From: CAYPAV01 sp964408805
Lineage (GTDB): Bacteria > Pseudomonadota > Alphaproteobacteria > UBA8366
Assembly (NCBI GenBank): GCA_964408805.1
Contig: CAYPAV010000016.1
Span: 48,685 to 112,684 of the forward strand
Length of the DNA: 64,000 nucleotides
Direction of reading: 5' to 3'
Below are positions 1-10,462 of this stretch, in pieces; position 1 is the stretch's first letter, and each line of letters begins with the position of its first letter. The notes under the pieces are model-generated. The model made no database searches and was not told the origin of the DNA. It saw nothing but the letters and a program-made list of their open reading frames with translations. The translations under genes were made by a program, and so were the position numbers.

Positions 1-22
1 TATGCCTGGTAGGAGATTTGCC

Positions 23-2251
<2,229 letters not shown>

Positions 2252-2299
2252 GCTGGGCGCCGGACGGCGCGGGGACGGGAAACGCCGCGGAATTGGGTC

Positions 2300-2542
2300 T
2301 TACGTGAACGCCTTGAAGGTGATCATCGTGAAGGTGTCCTTGATGCCGGGAAGCGTCTGAACCTTCTCGTTCACGAAATGCCCGATATCGGCATCATCGC
2401 CCACATAGAACTTGACCAGCAGGTCGTAATGCCCGGACGTCGAGTAAACTTCCGAGGTCTCCTCGATATTGTCGGCGATCTCTTCGGCGACCTGATAGGA
2501 CTTGCCGAGATCGCATTTTATCTGAACGAAAATAGCCTGCAT
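2300..2542 (-). CDS. Stand-alone Lrp/AsnC ligand-binding (RAM) domain protein
   Basis: An 80-residue protein that is only the alpha-beta RAM/AsnC ligand-binding domain. It has the typical start (MQAIFVQIKCD) and the central pattern STSGHYDLLVKFYV. There is no helix-turn-helix, so it cannot be a classical Lrp regulator on its own. Such short proteins form rings that bind amino acids and may partner full-length Lrp proteins or enzymes (family knowledge). It is convergent with parC across a gap of about 48 bases. The ligand is unknown. Confidence 0.8.
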   Translation of the reverse strand: MQAIFVQIKCDLGKSYQVAEEIADNIEETSEVYSTSGHYDLLVKFYVGDDADIGHFVNEKVQTLPGIKDTFTMITFKAFT

Positions 2543-2716
2543 GTCGCGCGGTCCGAATTGGGGTTCCGTGGCACCACTATACCGGCCCCGCCGGGCCGGG
2601 AAAACCGCCGTGACGCGACACGCCCAAACGGGTCCCTAATATACGGACACCATGGCGGCCGCCGCGATTTCGGCTATGATCTCCGGACAAACCGCCACCC
2701 ATGAAAGGAATTTCCG

Positions 2717-3292
2717 ATGAGTGCCGACCCGAACCGCGTCGTGGTAACCGGGGAAAACCCGTTCATTCGTCTGAGCGCAACCGATGACGGACCGGAGACG
2801 ACGGTGGCGAGCTTCTGGCGCAACCTGTTTTCACCGGCGGGGCCCGGGCACGTCCTCTATCTCAAGAGCGAGTTGACCGACGACCAGTGGGAAATCTATT
2901 CGGACAATATCGCGATGGCGCGATGGCTGCAGTCGACCATCCAGGGCATGCTCAACGAAGAGCTCGCGGATACTTCGATCCCGGTGGTCGAGGCCGAATT
3001 CTCCAAGGCGGGCGATCCCAAGAATTTTTGGACCGAATACGTTTTTGCCGATGAGGCCGAGATCTCGCTGACCTGGTACGAGACCGGCGATCCCTTGCTG
3101 ATCCATACCTCGCCCGGCGCAACGCCGGAGCGTCCCTACGGCGTCTGCACGATCCTCGTCCCGGCCCTCGGCGCGCGGCTGACACGGAACGGTGTCGAGG
3201 CGGCGGGTCAACCCTGGCCCCGCGAGCGCGAGGGCCGGCCGTTCAGCACCTGTGCCTTGGCGTTTTCCGAGAGTTGGACCGAGGTCCGCTAG
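2717..3292 (+). CDS. Conserved hypothetical protein, 191 residues
   Basis: I do not recognise this family. It is a soluble acidic protein without signal peptide or membrane segment, with a Trp/Tyr-rich middle (NFWTEYVFADEAEISLTWYETG) suggesting a beta-rich fold. AAGGA about 6 bases before the ATG supports the start. Its TAG stop overlaps the stop codon of the convergent permease gene inside one CTAG tetramer (3289-3292). Confidence 0.7.
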   Translation: MSADPNRVVVTGENPFIRLSATDDGPETTVASFWRNLFSPAGPGHVLYLKSELTDDQWEIYSDNIAMARWLQSTIQGMLNEELADTSIPVVEAEFSKAGDPKNFWTEYVFADEAEISLTWYETGDPLLIHTSPGATPERPYGVCTILVPALGARLTRNGVEAAGQPWPREREGRPFSTCALAFSESWTEVR

Positions 3293-4239
3293 TCCAATTG
3301 GACCCGCGGGTTGAGCGCGCGATAGGCGATATCGACCAGCAGGTTGATGATCACGACGAAGAAGCCGAGTACCAGCACGCCCGACTGGATCATCGGGTAG
3401 TCGCGCTGAACGATCGCTTCGTAGATCACCCGGCCGATCCCGGGCCAGGAGAAGATGGCCTCGAGCACGACCGTGCCGCCGAGGAGATCGGCGAGCTGCA
3501 GTCCGCTGATCGTCAGCGTCGGAATCATGGCGTTCCGGAGGGTGTATTTGAAGTTCACCTTAGCGTCGCTGAGGCCGAGCGAACGGGCCGTGTCGACGTA
3601 TTCCTTGTTCATCTCGTCCAGCATGCTGGAGCGCGTCAGCCGCGTCGTATAGGCGGCCTGGCGAATGCCGACAGCGATCGCCGGCAAGATCAGAAAGGTC
3701 AGGCTTTCCTGCAGATTTTCCAGCGGGCTGGTATAGCCCGACGACGGCAGCCACCCCAAATGGAGCGCGAACAGCAGGACCGCCATGATCGCGAACCAGA
3801 ATTCGGGAATGGAGATTCCGATGAGCGCACCGACCTGCACCACGTTGTCGACCATCGAATTACGCTTCAGCGCCGCCAAGGTGCCGAGCGGCACCGCGAT
3901 GAAGAGTGAAAGTGCCATGCCAACCGCCGCAAGGTAGGCGGTGGCGGGAATGCGGTCCATGAGCTCGAGGGTGACATCCCGCCGCGTGATCAGGGATTTG
4001 CCGAGATCGCCCTGCAGAACCCGGCCGATCCACTTGCCGTACTGGACATAGATCGGCTTATCGAGGCCCATCTCCTTCTCGAGGGCGGCGCGCACTTCCG
4101 GATCGTCGATGTCTTCATCGCCGATCATGACATCGATGATGTCGCCCGGCAGCAGCTCGATGAAGGTGAAGACGACAACGGACAGCACGAACAGTACGGG
4201 AATGAGATAAACGATCCGGCGGATGATATAGGCGAGCAT
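3289..4239 (-). CDS. ABC transporter permease, DppB/OppB type
   Basis: Inner-membrane permease of the peptide/nickel ABC importer family, about 316 residues and six membrane segments. It starts MLAYIIRRIVYLIPVLF and carries the cytoplasmic EAA-like loop EYVDTARSLGLSD that contacts the ATPase. The start at 4239 is chosen because the open frame upstream (to 4401) is hydrophilic, unlike the family. The usual partners (DppA binding protein, DppC, DppD, DppF) are absent on both sides, so it is an orphan unless the rest is encoded elsewhere. The substrate cannot be predicted. Confidence 0.85.
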   Translation of the reverse strand: MLAYIIRRIVYLIPVLFVLSVVVFTFIELLPGDIIDVMIGDEDIDDPEVRAALEKEMGLDKPIYVQYGKWIGRVLQGDLGKSLITRRDVTLELMDRIPATAYLAAVGMALSLFIAVPLGTLAALKRNSMVDNVVQVGALIGISIPEFWFAIMAVLLFALHLGWLPSSGYTSPLENLQESLTFLILPAIAVGIRQAAYTTRLTRSSMLDEMNKEYVDTARSLGLSDAKVNFKYTLRNAMIPTLTISGLQLADLLGGTVVLEAIFSWPGIGRVIYEAIVQRDYPMIQSGVLVLGFFVVIINLLVDIAYRALNPRVQLD

Positions 4240-4448
4240 GGGCTTGAGGGGGCTTTCTCTCTTCCGTCGGCGCGGGTCTGTTCGGGTGATTACAGCTAAA
4301 TCGCCGACGATTCCAGCACCGCGCGACCGAAAGGACACGGTATTCGTGGACATAAGAACCGCCCATGTCCACGGTCCGCCGTGTTTGTCAGCTCTGGCCA
4401 TCGCACCATATGCTTGACCGTCGAACTTTACCGGGGCGGGAAAGCAAA

Positions 4449-5894
4449 ATGTCGATCACGCAATTTCAAAATGTCAATTGGATCGTGGCCTGGGACGATG
4501 CGAGGAGCGGCCATGTCTACCTTCGGGGCGGCGATCTCGTCTTCGACGGCAACGAAATAACCTTCCTCGGCAGGGACTATGCCGGCGACGCGGATACGGT
4601 CGTCGACGGCGTTGGACTCTGTCTCATTCCGGGGTTCGTCAACATCCATGCCCATCCGGCCACCGAGGTCTTCTATCGCGGCATCCGCGAGGACCACAGC
4701 GTGCCCGAGCATTACATGACCGGACTCTACGAACGCTCCTGCGCCTATGCCGGCGCCATCGACCGGGACTTGCTGCCGACCGCCGCGGCGGTCGCCTATT
4801 CCGATTTGGTGCTGAGCGGGGTCACCACCCTGGTCGATATCGTCGCCCCCTATCCCGGCTGGGTCGATGTCATGGCGAGGAGCGGTCTGCGCATGTACGG
4901 CGCGCCCACCTTCGAGACATCGCATTGGCATCGCGACAACACACACCAACTGAAATTCATCGAGGACGAGGCGAAGGGCCGGGCGGGGTTCGAGACCGCC
5001 CTCGGCCTGGTCGACGAATTGCGGGGGCACGCGTCGGGCCGTCTCTCCGGCGTCGTCTCCCCCGGCACGATCGAGAAATGCACGCCGGAAATCCTGGCCG
5101 AAAGCCATGCGGCCGCCAAGGCGCGAGATATTCCCTGGACGACCCATGCGAGCCAGTCGGTGGTCGAGTTCAATGTCATGGTCGAGCGCCACGGCATCTC
5201 GCCGATCCAGTTCCTCGATCGCCTGGGCGTTCTCGGGCGGGGATCCATCCTCGGCCACGCCATGCTGATCGACGACAATTCCTGGGTCGGCTGGCACAGC
5301 AAGACCGATCTCGAGCTGCTCGGCGAGAGCCGCACCGGGGTGGCCCATTGCCCGACCCCCTTCATGCGCTACGGAACGACGATGGAAGACTTCAGCCGCT
5401 ACGTGGACGCAGGCGTTGTGATGGGCATCGGCACCGATACCATCCCGCATAATTATATCGAGGACATGCGCTACGCCGCCATTATGGCCCGCGTCGCCAG
5501 CCATGACGGCCGCAAGGGGCAGACGGGCGAGATTTTCCATGCCGGAACCGCGGGCGGCGCGGCGGCCCTGATGCGGGACGACATCGGCCGGCTCGCCGTC
5601 GGCGCCAAGGCGGATATCGTGGTGCTCGACTGCAATCATCCCGTCATGCTGCCGACCCGGGACCCGCTGGCCAGCCTCATTCACTCGGCGGCCGAACGGG
5701 CGGTGAAAGACGTCTATATCGACGGCAACCAGGTGGTGAAGGATCATGTCGTGACCACGCTCGATCGCGAGGGATCGATCGCGCAGATCGCCGAGGGGCA
5801 GGCGCGGATGGAAATCGGCGTCGAGGATCGCGACTTCGCCGGGCGGACCAGCCTCGAGATCGCCCCCCTCTCCCTGCCGATGATGGGAGATTGA
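4449..5894 (+). CDS. Amidohydrolase family protein (cytosine deaminase/TRZ-ATZ-like)
   Basis: Metal-dependent hydrolase of about 481 residues with the TIM-barrel metal motif HAHP after a beta-rich N-terminal domain, later histidines (THASQ, GHAM), HCPTPF, and the metal-binding aspartate in GTDT. This pattern fits the aromatic deaminase/chlorohydrolase branch. The ATG at 4449 is preferred over an in-frame start at 4365 because a GGCGGGAAAG ribosome site precedes it and the family begins here. It is followed after 4 bases by a CaiB-type CoA-transferase, so the two are probably co-transcribed in one catabolic route. The substrate is unknown. Confidence 0.85.
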   Translation: MSITQFQNVNWIVAWDDARSGHVYLRGGDLVFDGNEITFLGRDYAGDADTVVDGVGLCLIPGFVNIHAHPATEVFYRGIREDHSVPEHYMTGLYERSCAYAGAIDRDLLPTAAAVAYSDLVLSGVTTLVDIVAPYPGWVDVMARSGLRMYGAPTFETSHWHRDNTHQLKFIEDEAKGRAGFETALGLVDELRGHASGRLSGVVSPGTIEKCTPEILAESHAAAKARDIPWTTHASQSVVEFNVMVERHGISPIQFLDRLGVLGRGSILGHAMLIDDNSWVGWHSKTDLELLGESRTGVAHCPTPFMRYGTTMEDFSRYVDAGVVMGIGTDTIPHNYIEDMRYAAIMARVASHDGRKGQTGEIFHAGTAGGAAALMRDDIGRLAVGAKADIVVLDCNHPVMLPTRDPLASLIHSAAERAVKDVYIDGNQVVKDHVVTTLDREGSIAQIAEGQARMEIGVEDRDFAGRTSLEIAPLSLPMMGD

Positions 5895-5898
5895 GATC

Positions 5899-7101
5899 AT
5901 GCGCACCTTCGAAGGCATCACCGTCATCGACTTCACCCAGGCGATCGCCGGGCCGTATGCCACCTATCAGTTGGCCCTCCAGGGCGCCGACGTGATCAAG
6001 GTCGAGCAGCCGGGCATCGGCGACCAGGGCCGACAGATGTATCCGCTCGACCAGGCTTTCAAGGATGTCGGATATTCCGGCATCTACCTCTCCGCCAATG
6101 CGGGCAAGCGCTCGATGACGCTCGACCTCAAGCACGCGGATGCCAGGGCGGTCGTCCACCGCCTGATCGAAGGGGCCGATGTGGTGGTCGAGAACTTCAA
6201 GGCCGGCACGATGGACCGGATGGGCTTCGGCTGGGACGATTTGAAGGCGGTCAATCCCCGGCTCGTCTATTGCTCGGTCACCGGCTTCGGGCAATCGGGC
6301 CCCCGCGCCAGGGCGGCCGCCTACGATCCCACGGTCCAGGCGCTCTCCGGCGTGATGGCGATCAACGGTACGGAAGAGACGGGGCCGATGCGGGTCGGCC
6401 CCATCGTCGTCGACATCTCGGCCGCGATCACCGCCGCCTTCGCCATCGCCGGCGCCCTTTTCAAGCGGGAACGGACGGGGAGCGGCGCCTATCTCGACCT
6501 CTCGATGCAGGATGTGGGCGCCGGCATCATGGCGTCCAATCTCATGCAGACCGCCTATGGCGAGGAGCCGCAACCGATGGGCAGCCGCTCCCTCTCCGGC
6601 AATCCGATGGCGGACATCTTCCCAACGAAGGAGGGCGCGCTCCTGTTGATGCCGGCGATCGATGCCCAATCGGTCAAGGTTTGGCCGGTGCTGGGGCGCC
6701 CCGAACTGGCGACCGATCCCCGCTTCGACACGCTGGCGGCCCGGCTCGAGAACGACGCCGAATGCGTCGCCGTCATCACCGAAGCCCTCGCCTCCGCCGA
6801 CGCCGAGACCTGGGAGGCCCGCTTCGGCGAGGTCGGCGTCCCCGCCGCCGCCGTCTCGTCGCTGCCCCGCGTCCTCGAAGACGCCCAGCTCGCCCACCGA
6901 GGCACCCTCCGCACCGTCCCCGCGCCGGCCCTCGACGGGCGCGAGATCCTCTACACCGACACCCCCTTCAAAATCACCGACGAGCCCACCGGCGCCGACC
7001 ACCCCCCGCCGACGGTGGGCGCGGATACGGACGCGGTGCTGGGGGAAGCGGGGTATACGGCGAACGAGATCGCGGGGTTGCGGGAAGCCGGGGTGGTTTG
7101 A
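5899..7101 (+). CDS. Class III CoA-transferase (CaiB/BaiF family)
   Basis: Moves CoA between carboxylic acids in degradation pathways. The 400-residue length is typical. The N-terminus (VIDFTQAIAGPYATYQLALQGADVIKVEQPG) carries the family start and nucleotide-binding pattern, and the catalytic aspartate is expected in AAYDPTVQALSG. GGGAGA precedes the ATG. It follows the amidohydrolase by 4 bases, indicating an operon. The last third has very high GC and repetitive codon use but an intact frame. The acyl donor and acceptor are not predictable from sequence. Confidence 0.9.
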   Translation: MRTFEGITVIDFTQAIAGPYATYQLALQGADVIKVEQPGIGDQGRQMYPLDQAFKDVGYSGIYLSANAGKRSMTLDLKHADARAVVHRLIEGADVVVENFKAGTMDRMGFGWDDLKAVNPRLVYCSVTGFGQSGPRARAAAYDPTVQALSGVMAINGTEETGPMRVGPIVVDISAAITAAFAIAGALFKRERTGSGAYLDLSMQDVGAGIMASNLMQTAYGEEPQPMGSRSLSGNPMADIFPTKEGALLLMPAIDAQSVKVWPVLGRPELATDPRFDTLAARLENDAECVAVITEALASADAETWEARFGEVGVPAAAVSSLPRVLEDAQLAHRGTLRTVPAPALDGREILYTDTPFKITDEPTGADHPPPTVGADTDAVLGEAGYTANEIAGLREAGVV

Positions 7102-7129
7102 GGAGAAGACAAGTCCGATACGGCGCCGA

Positions 7130-8041
7130 TCATCTTTTAAAGGGATGCCGTTCGATCCAGTGCTGGGCGATATCCGCCCGCCGGCAGACCCAAACATCGT
7201 CGAACCCGGCGATATATTCGAGCAGGCGGGCCAGGCCGGCGGCGCGCGCGGGGTGGCCCATGATCCGCATATGCAGCCCGATCGACATCATCTTCGGCGC
7301 CGTCGCCCCTTCCTCGTAGAGCAGGTCGAAGCCGTCCTTGATGAAACGGAAATAATCGTCTCCCGTCGCCAGATAACCGCGCATGAATTTCACGTCGTTG
7401 TTGGTCAGCGAATAGGGGACGATCAGATGCGGCTTGCCGTCGACCTCGGTCCAATAGGGCAGGTCGTCGCTGTAGGAATCGGAATCATAGGTGAACCCGC
7501 CCTCCTCGACCAACAGCCGCCGCGTATTTTCGCTCGGCGCGTAGCGGCAATACCATCCGAGCGGCCGTTCGCCGACGGTGCGTTTCAGCGAGTCGACGGC
7601 AAGACGGATATGCTCGCGTTCGGTCGCCTCGTCGAGCCGGTAGTGCTCGACCCAGCGCCAGCCGTGGCAGCAGACGTCGTGCCCGGCCGCGCGAATGGCC
7701 GCCGCCGCCTCAAGGTTCCGCTCCAACGCCAGCGCGCATCCGAAGATCGTGACCGGCATGTCATGCACCGCGAACTGCCGCATCAACCGCCAAAAGCCGG
7801 CCCGGCTGCCATATTCGAACATCGACTCCGCGCCGAGGTTCCGCGCCCCCGGCGGGAACGAGACATTGGAACTCTCGGTGAGGCCGATTTCGGTCTGATC
7901 CTCGCCATCGAGGATCGACGCTTCCGACCCTTCCTCGTAATTGATCACGAAATTCACCGCCAAACGCGCCCCGCCCGGCCATTCCGGATCCGGCGGCGTG
8001 GCACCGTATCCGACCATGTCGCGGGGATAATCCGAAGTCAT
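7130..8041 (-). CDS. puuE: Polysaccharide-deacetylase-fold protein, PuuE allantoinase-like
   Basis: A 303-residue protein of the carbohydrate esterase 4 fold. The N-terminus DYPRDMVGYG and the metal and active-site stretches (NYEEGSE, CCHGWRW, YCRYAPSENTRRLL, SIGLHMRIMGHPARA) are those of the cofactor-independent allantoinase PuuE, which opens the allantoin ring in purine breakdown. No other urate or allantoin gene is in the window, so the substrate assignment is by family resemblance only. It is convergent with the CaiB gene (28-base gap). Confidence 0.8.
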   Translation of the reverse strand: MTSDYPRDMVGYGATPPDPEWPGGARLAVNFVINYEEGSEASILDGEDQTEIGLTESSNVSFPPGARNLGAESMFEYGSRAGFWRLMRQFAVHDMPVTIFGCALALERNLEAAAAIRAAGHDVCCHGWRWVEHYRLDEATEREHIRLAVDSLKRTVGERPLGWYCRYAPSENTRRLLVEEGGFTYDSDSYSDDLPYWTEVDGKPHLIVPYSLTNNDVKFMRGYLATGDDYFRFIKDGFDLLYEEGATAPKMMSIGLHMRIMGHPARAAGLARLLEYIAGFDDVWVCRRADIAQHWIERHPFKR

Positions 8042-8263
8042 CGCGTTTTCCTTCCCTGCCCGGTGTGGAGTCCGAGGTTTGGAGGATCATAGGGCGGTCC
8101 AGGACAGGGCGACAGCGTGCTTGCATTCGGCCGTGCCGTGGGGAGGCGCGGTGCGTTGATTCGATGTGGAACTCGCTGAGAAAGCTAATTAATTGATATG
8201 CTGTCGCCTTCTATCCTTGGCGTCTACGTAATTCGATAGGGTGTGATCGTATCTCTAGAATTC

Positions 8264-9556
8264 TCAACGGGTAATGAATTTGCGTCTGATACCAATGACA
8301 ATAAGAGCCATCAAACTCAGAGAAATCAGGCTTTGCAACGCCATCCAGATCTCCAACCAAAACGCATTGGCTGCTACAAGTGCATTTGTTGAAAATACGT
8401 TGAATGGCGTGATGACCGGTTGAAGGCCAAGAGTAACGGATCGGATGAGGCGTGCTTGAAGACCGTCTTCGCACAATAACTTATGCCATCCATCCAGCTC
8501 CAAGCAATTCGACGTCGCAGTCGCAACATCAAAACAAGAAATCATTGCGCAGGTATAGATGGTAATCCCGACAAGCCATAGGAACGCGCGCCCCGGTAAC
8601 GTTCCATAAAATGCGGCGGCATCGTAAAGGGTACTAATGGTTCGCGCGAAGGTTCCTTGATTGGGTCGGTCCATGCGTTTTTCAAACGCCTGGACATATT
8701 TTTCGGCGTCAACATTTCCAAGCTCACTCAAATTATTTCTCATATTTCGATATGCTTGGGGGTCATCGCTAACGTTGCCTCCAACACATCTCAATGGCGG
8801 GTTTCGAACAAATGTCACATCTCCAGTGAAAACATTTGATCGGGCAGAATCCGTCGAACTAAGAGGAGTGCTGAAGATTCGATTGACCCCGCCACCAATT
8901 ATCTTGAGCTCATCACAACAATTAGGATTGAGAGACAAGCTTCCGATCCACGATTTGGAGATATGAACCTTTGGCAATTCATCAGATGTATTGGTTTCTA
9001 GAACAATTCTTCTAACCCACGAATTAGCAATCCAAATTCTACCACCATATTCTTCGCTCACTACAATTTCGTGAACGTGCAAACCGTTAATAGCCACAAA
9101 TGAATTCGAAGATTTCAGATGGATACCGTGTATATGAGCTCGGTTCGGTCCTCCAGCTCGTTCATCATAATTCGCTATATCAATTGTTACTGGCGTGAAT
9201 CTTTGATCCGCTGAAAGACTGAGACTTAGGAAATCGCTTCCGTCCATTTCTAAAATAAATGAGGCTGAATTTGCGACCTTTTCATTACATCTACCCTGTA
9301 CCCACAAGAATGGCGTCGATATGCGATTGTCGTCCAGATTCGCATGGATTCTGTTTCCGAACCGGGCTTCAAACTCGTCTACTATCGCTGACGTGACGAC
9401 CTTTGCTTGGGGTGAAAGCCCGGAAGTACTCAAAAAACGGTCGAAACCGCTGGGAAGTCTCGGTGTAGAGACCAATTGCCGCACGTAGACATATAGCCCC
9501 GCCAAGCCAGACAGGCTAATTCCGACGAATATGATTGATAGTTGCGATTCAATCAT
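8264..9556 (-). CDS. Membrane-anchored hypothetical protein with beta-rich domain
   Basis: I do not recognise a named family. The 430 residues comprise an N-terminal membrane segment (about 5-27), a long beta-strand-rich central region (about 90-260) with repeated short strands resembling a right-handed helix or pentapeptide-type fold, a charged helical stretch with a GNVDAEKYVQAFEKR motif (about 285-310), then membrane segments near 325-345 and 400-425. Base composition is markedly AT-richer than the neighbours. It diverges from the HEPN-like gene at 9708 across a 151-base shared promoter region, so the pair may act together. It was probably acquired by transfer. Confidence 0.65.
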   Translation of the reverse strand: MIESQLSIIFVGISLSGLAGLYVYVRQLVSTPRLPSGFDRFLSTSGLSPQAKVVTSAIVDEFEARFGNRIHANLDDNRISTPFLWVQGRCNEKVANSASFILEMDGSDFLSLSLSADQRFTPVTIDIANYDERAGGPNRAHIHGIHLKSSNSFVAINGLHVHEIVVSEEYGGRIWIANSWVRRIVLETNTSDELPKVHISKSWIGSLSLNPNCCDELKIIGGGVNRIFSTPLSSTDSARSNVFTGDVTFVRNPPLRCVGGNVSDDPQAYRNMRNNLSELGNVDAEKYVQAFEKRMDRPNQGTFARTISTLYDAAAFYGTLPGRAFLWLVGITIYTCAMISCFDVATATSNCLELDGWHKLLCEDGLQARLIRSVTLGLQPVITPFNVFSTNALVAANAFWLEIWMALQSLISLSLMALIVIGIRRKFITR

Positions 9557-9707
9557 ATTTCAACCATACATTTATTAATCCGGAAAGAAAGAGCTTAACC
9601 AAATCGACAGTTCCGATGCCAGGCGACTAAATGAAATTCTGCCCCCTTAATAGTAGGCATGGCGTTCACATGTTCCCTTATTTTTTGAGGCCGTGAAGCA
9701 GTAGCTT

Positions 9708-10355
9708 ATGATGTCTAAATCAAATGTTATCGCTATGAATTCGGGACGCATCATGTTGATCGCCCGCAAGTCCTGCCAGCGAGCCACCGATCATGACCAG
9801 GACGATTCGCTGGCAGCAATCGTCCTATCGGCTATGGCCCTAGAATGCTTTTTAAATGAGTTTGAGGACAGATTGAGATCATCCCAATTCGAAAGAGAAC
9901 CCCGTCATCTTCGCGATTTATCATTCTCACTTACTACGCTCGAAGAGAAACGAGCGGGCATTCGAGCCAAAATCTCGACAATCCACTACTTTCTCACAGA
10001 GGGGTCCAAGATCGATTGGGGGCATCCGCCATTTCAAGACACAAAAGTTCTTATTGATATTAGAAATAAGTTGATCCACCGAAAGCCTGAGAGATTTGAG
10101 TATGAGTTCGAAAATACTGACCGGGATTACGAACCGCACAACTTGGTCAAGTATCTTGTCAGCCGGAGTGTAATTGATGCTCCTCACTCAAAGGTTCCGG
10201 CTCAATGGAGCCCTTACGTGATCTGCCCCGCGACCGCTCGATGGGCGTATAACTCGACACTCCAAACGACGTCCGCCCTTGTCTCCATTCTCCCTCAGGG
10301 CAGTGTTTTCAGCGGAACTATTCGGTTCTTAACAAAGAATTTTCAGCCAATTTAG
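9708..10355 (+). CDS. HEPN-like domain protein
   Basis: A 215-residue soluble protein, mostly helical in its first 130 residues. Residues 119-124 read RNKLIH, which matches the R-x4-H signature of HEPN domains. These often act as RNases in toxin-antitoxin, abortive-infection and CRISPR-linked systems (family knowledge). An earlier helix (SLAAIVLSAMALECFLNEFEDRL) fits the first HEPN helix. No nucleotidyltransferase antitoxin (MNT) is adjacent. The gene is AT-rich like its divergent membrane-protein neighbour and unlike the surrounding chromosome. The ATG at 9711 is an alternative start. RNase activity is inferred. Confidence 0.6.
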   Translation: MMSKSNVIAMNSGRIMLIARKSCQRATDHDQDDSLAAIVLSAMALECFLNEFEDRLRSSQFEREPRHLRDLSFSLTTLEEKRAGIRAKISTIHYFLTEGSKIDWGHPPFQDTKVLIDIRNKLIHRKPERFEYEFENTDRDYEPHNLVKYLVSRSVIDAPHSKVPAQWSPYVICPATARWAYNSTLQTTSALVSILPQGSVFSGTIRFLTKNFQPI

Positions 10356-10462
10356 GACGTTTCAGCCGCTGAACTCGCAATCGCCGCGTTTCCCGCTGTA
10401 TCATGCCCGGGAACGCAATGCAGGGTCTACTTGACGCATCACACCAACAGGGGGATCGACCG

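Larger units (their letters stand above)
8160..10375. other. AT-rich accessory island (two divergent genes)
   Basis: Composition changes abruptly near 8180 and returns to GC-rich near 10370. The two genes inside use AT-ending codons that are rare elsewhere in the window. The same 8-mer, GAACTCGC, occurs at both boundaries (8169-8176 and 10371-10378), but this is short enough to be chance. No integrase, tRNA or inverted repeat was seen. Confidence 0.55.

Noticed and set aside
9708..10355. Type II or type VII (HEPN-MNT) toxin-antitoxin pair
   Set aside because: No nucleotidyltransferase or small antitoxin frame adjoins the HEPN-like gene; the only partner is the divergent membrane protein.
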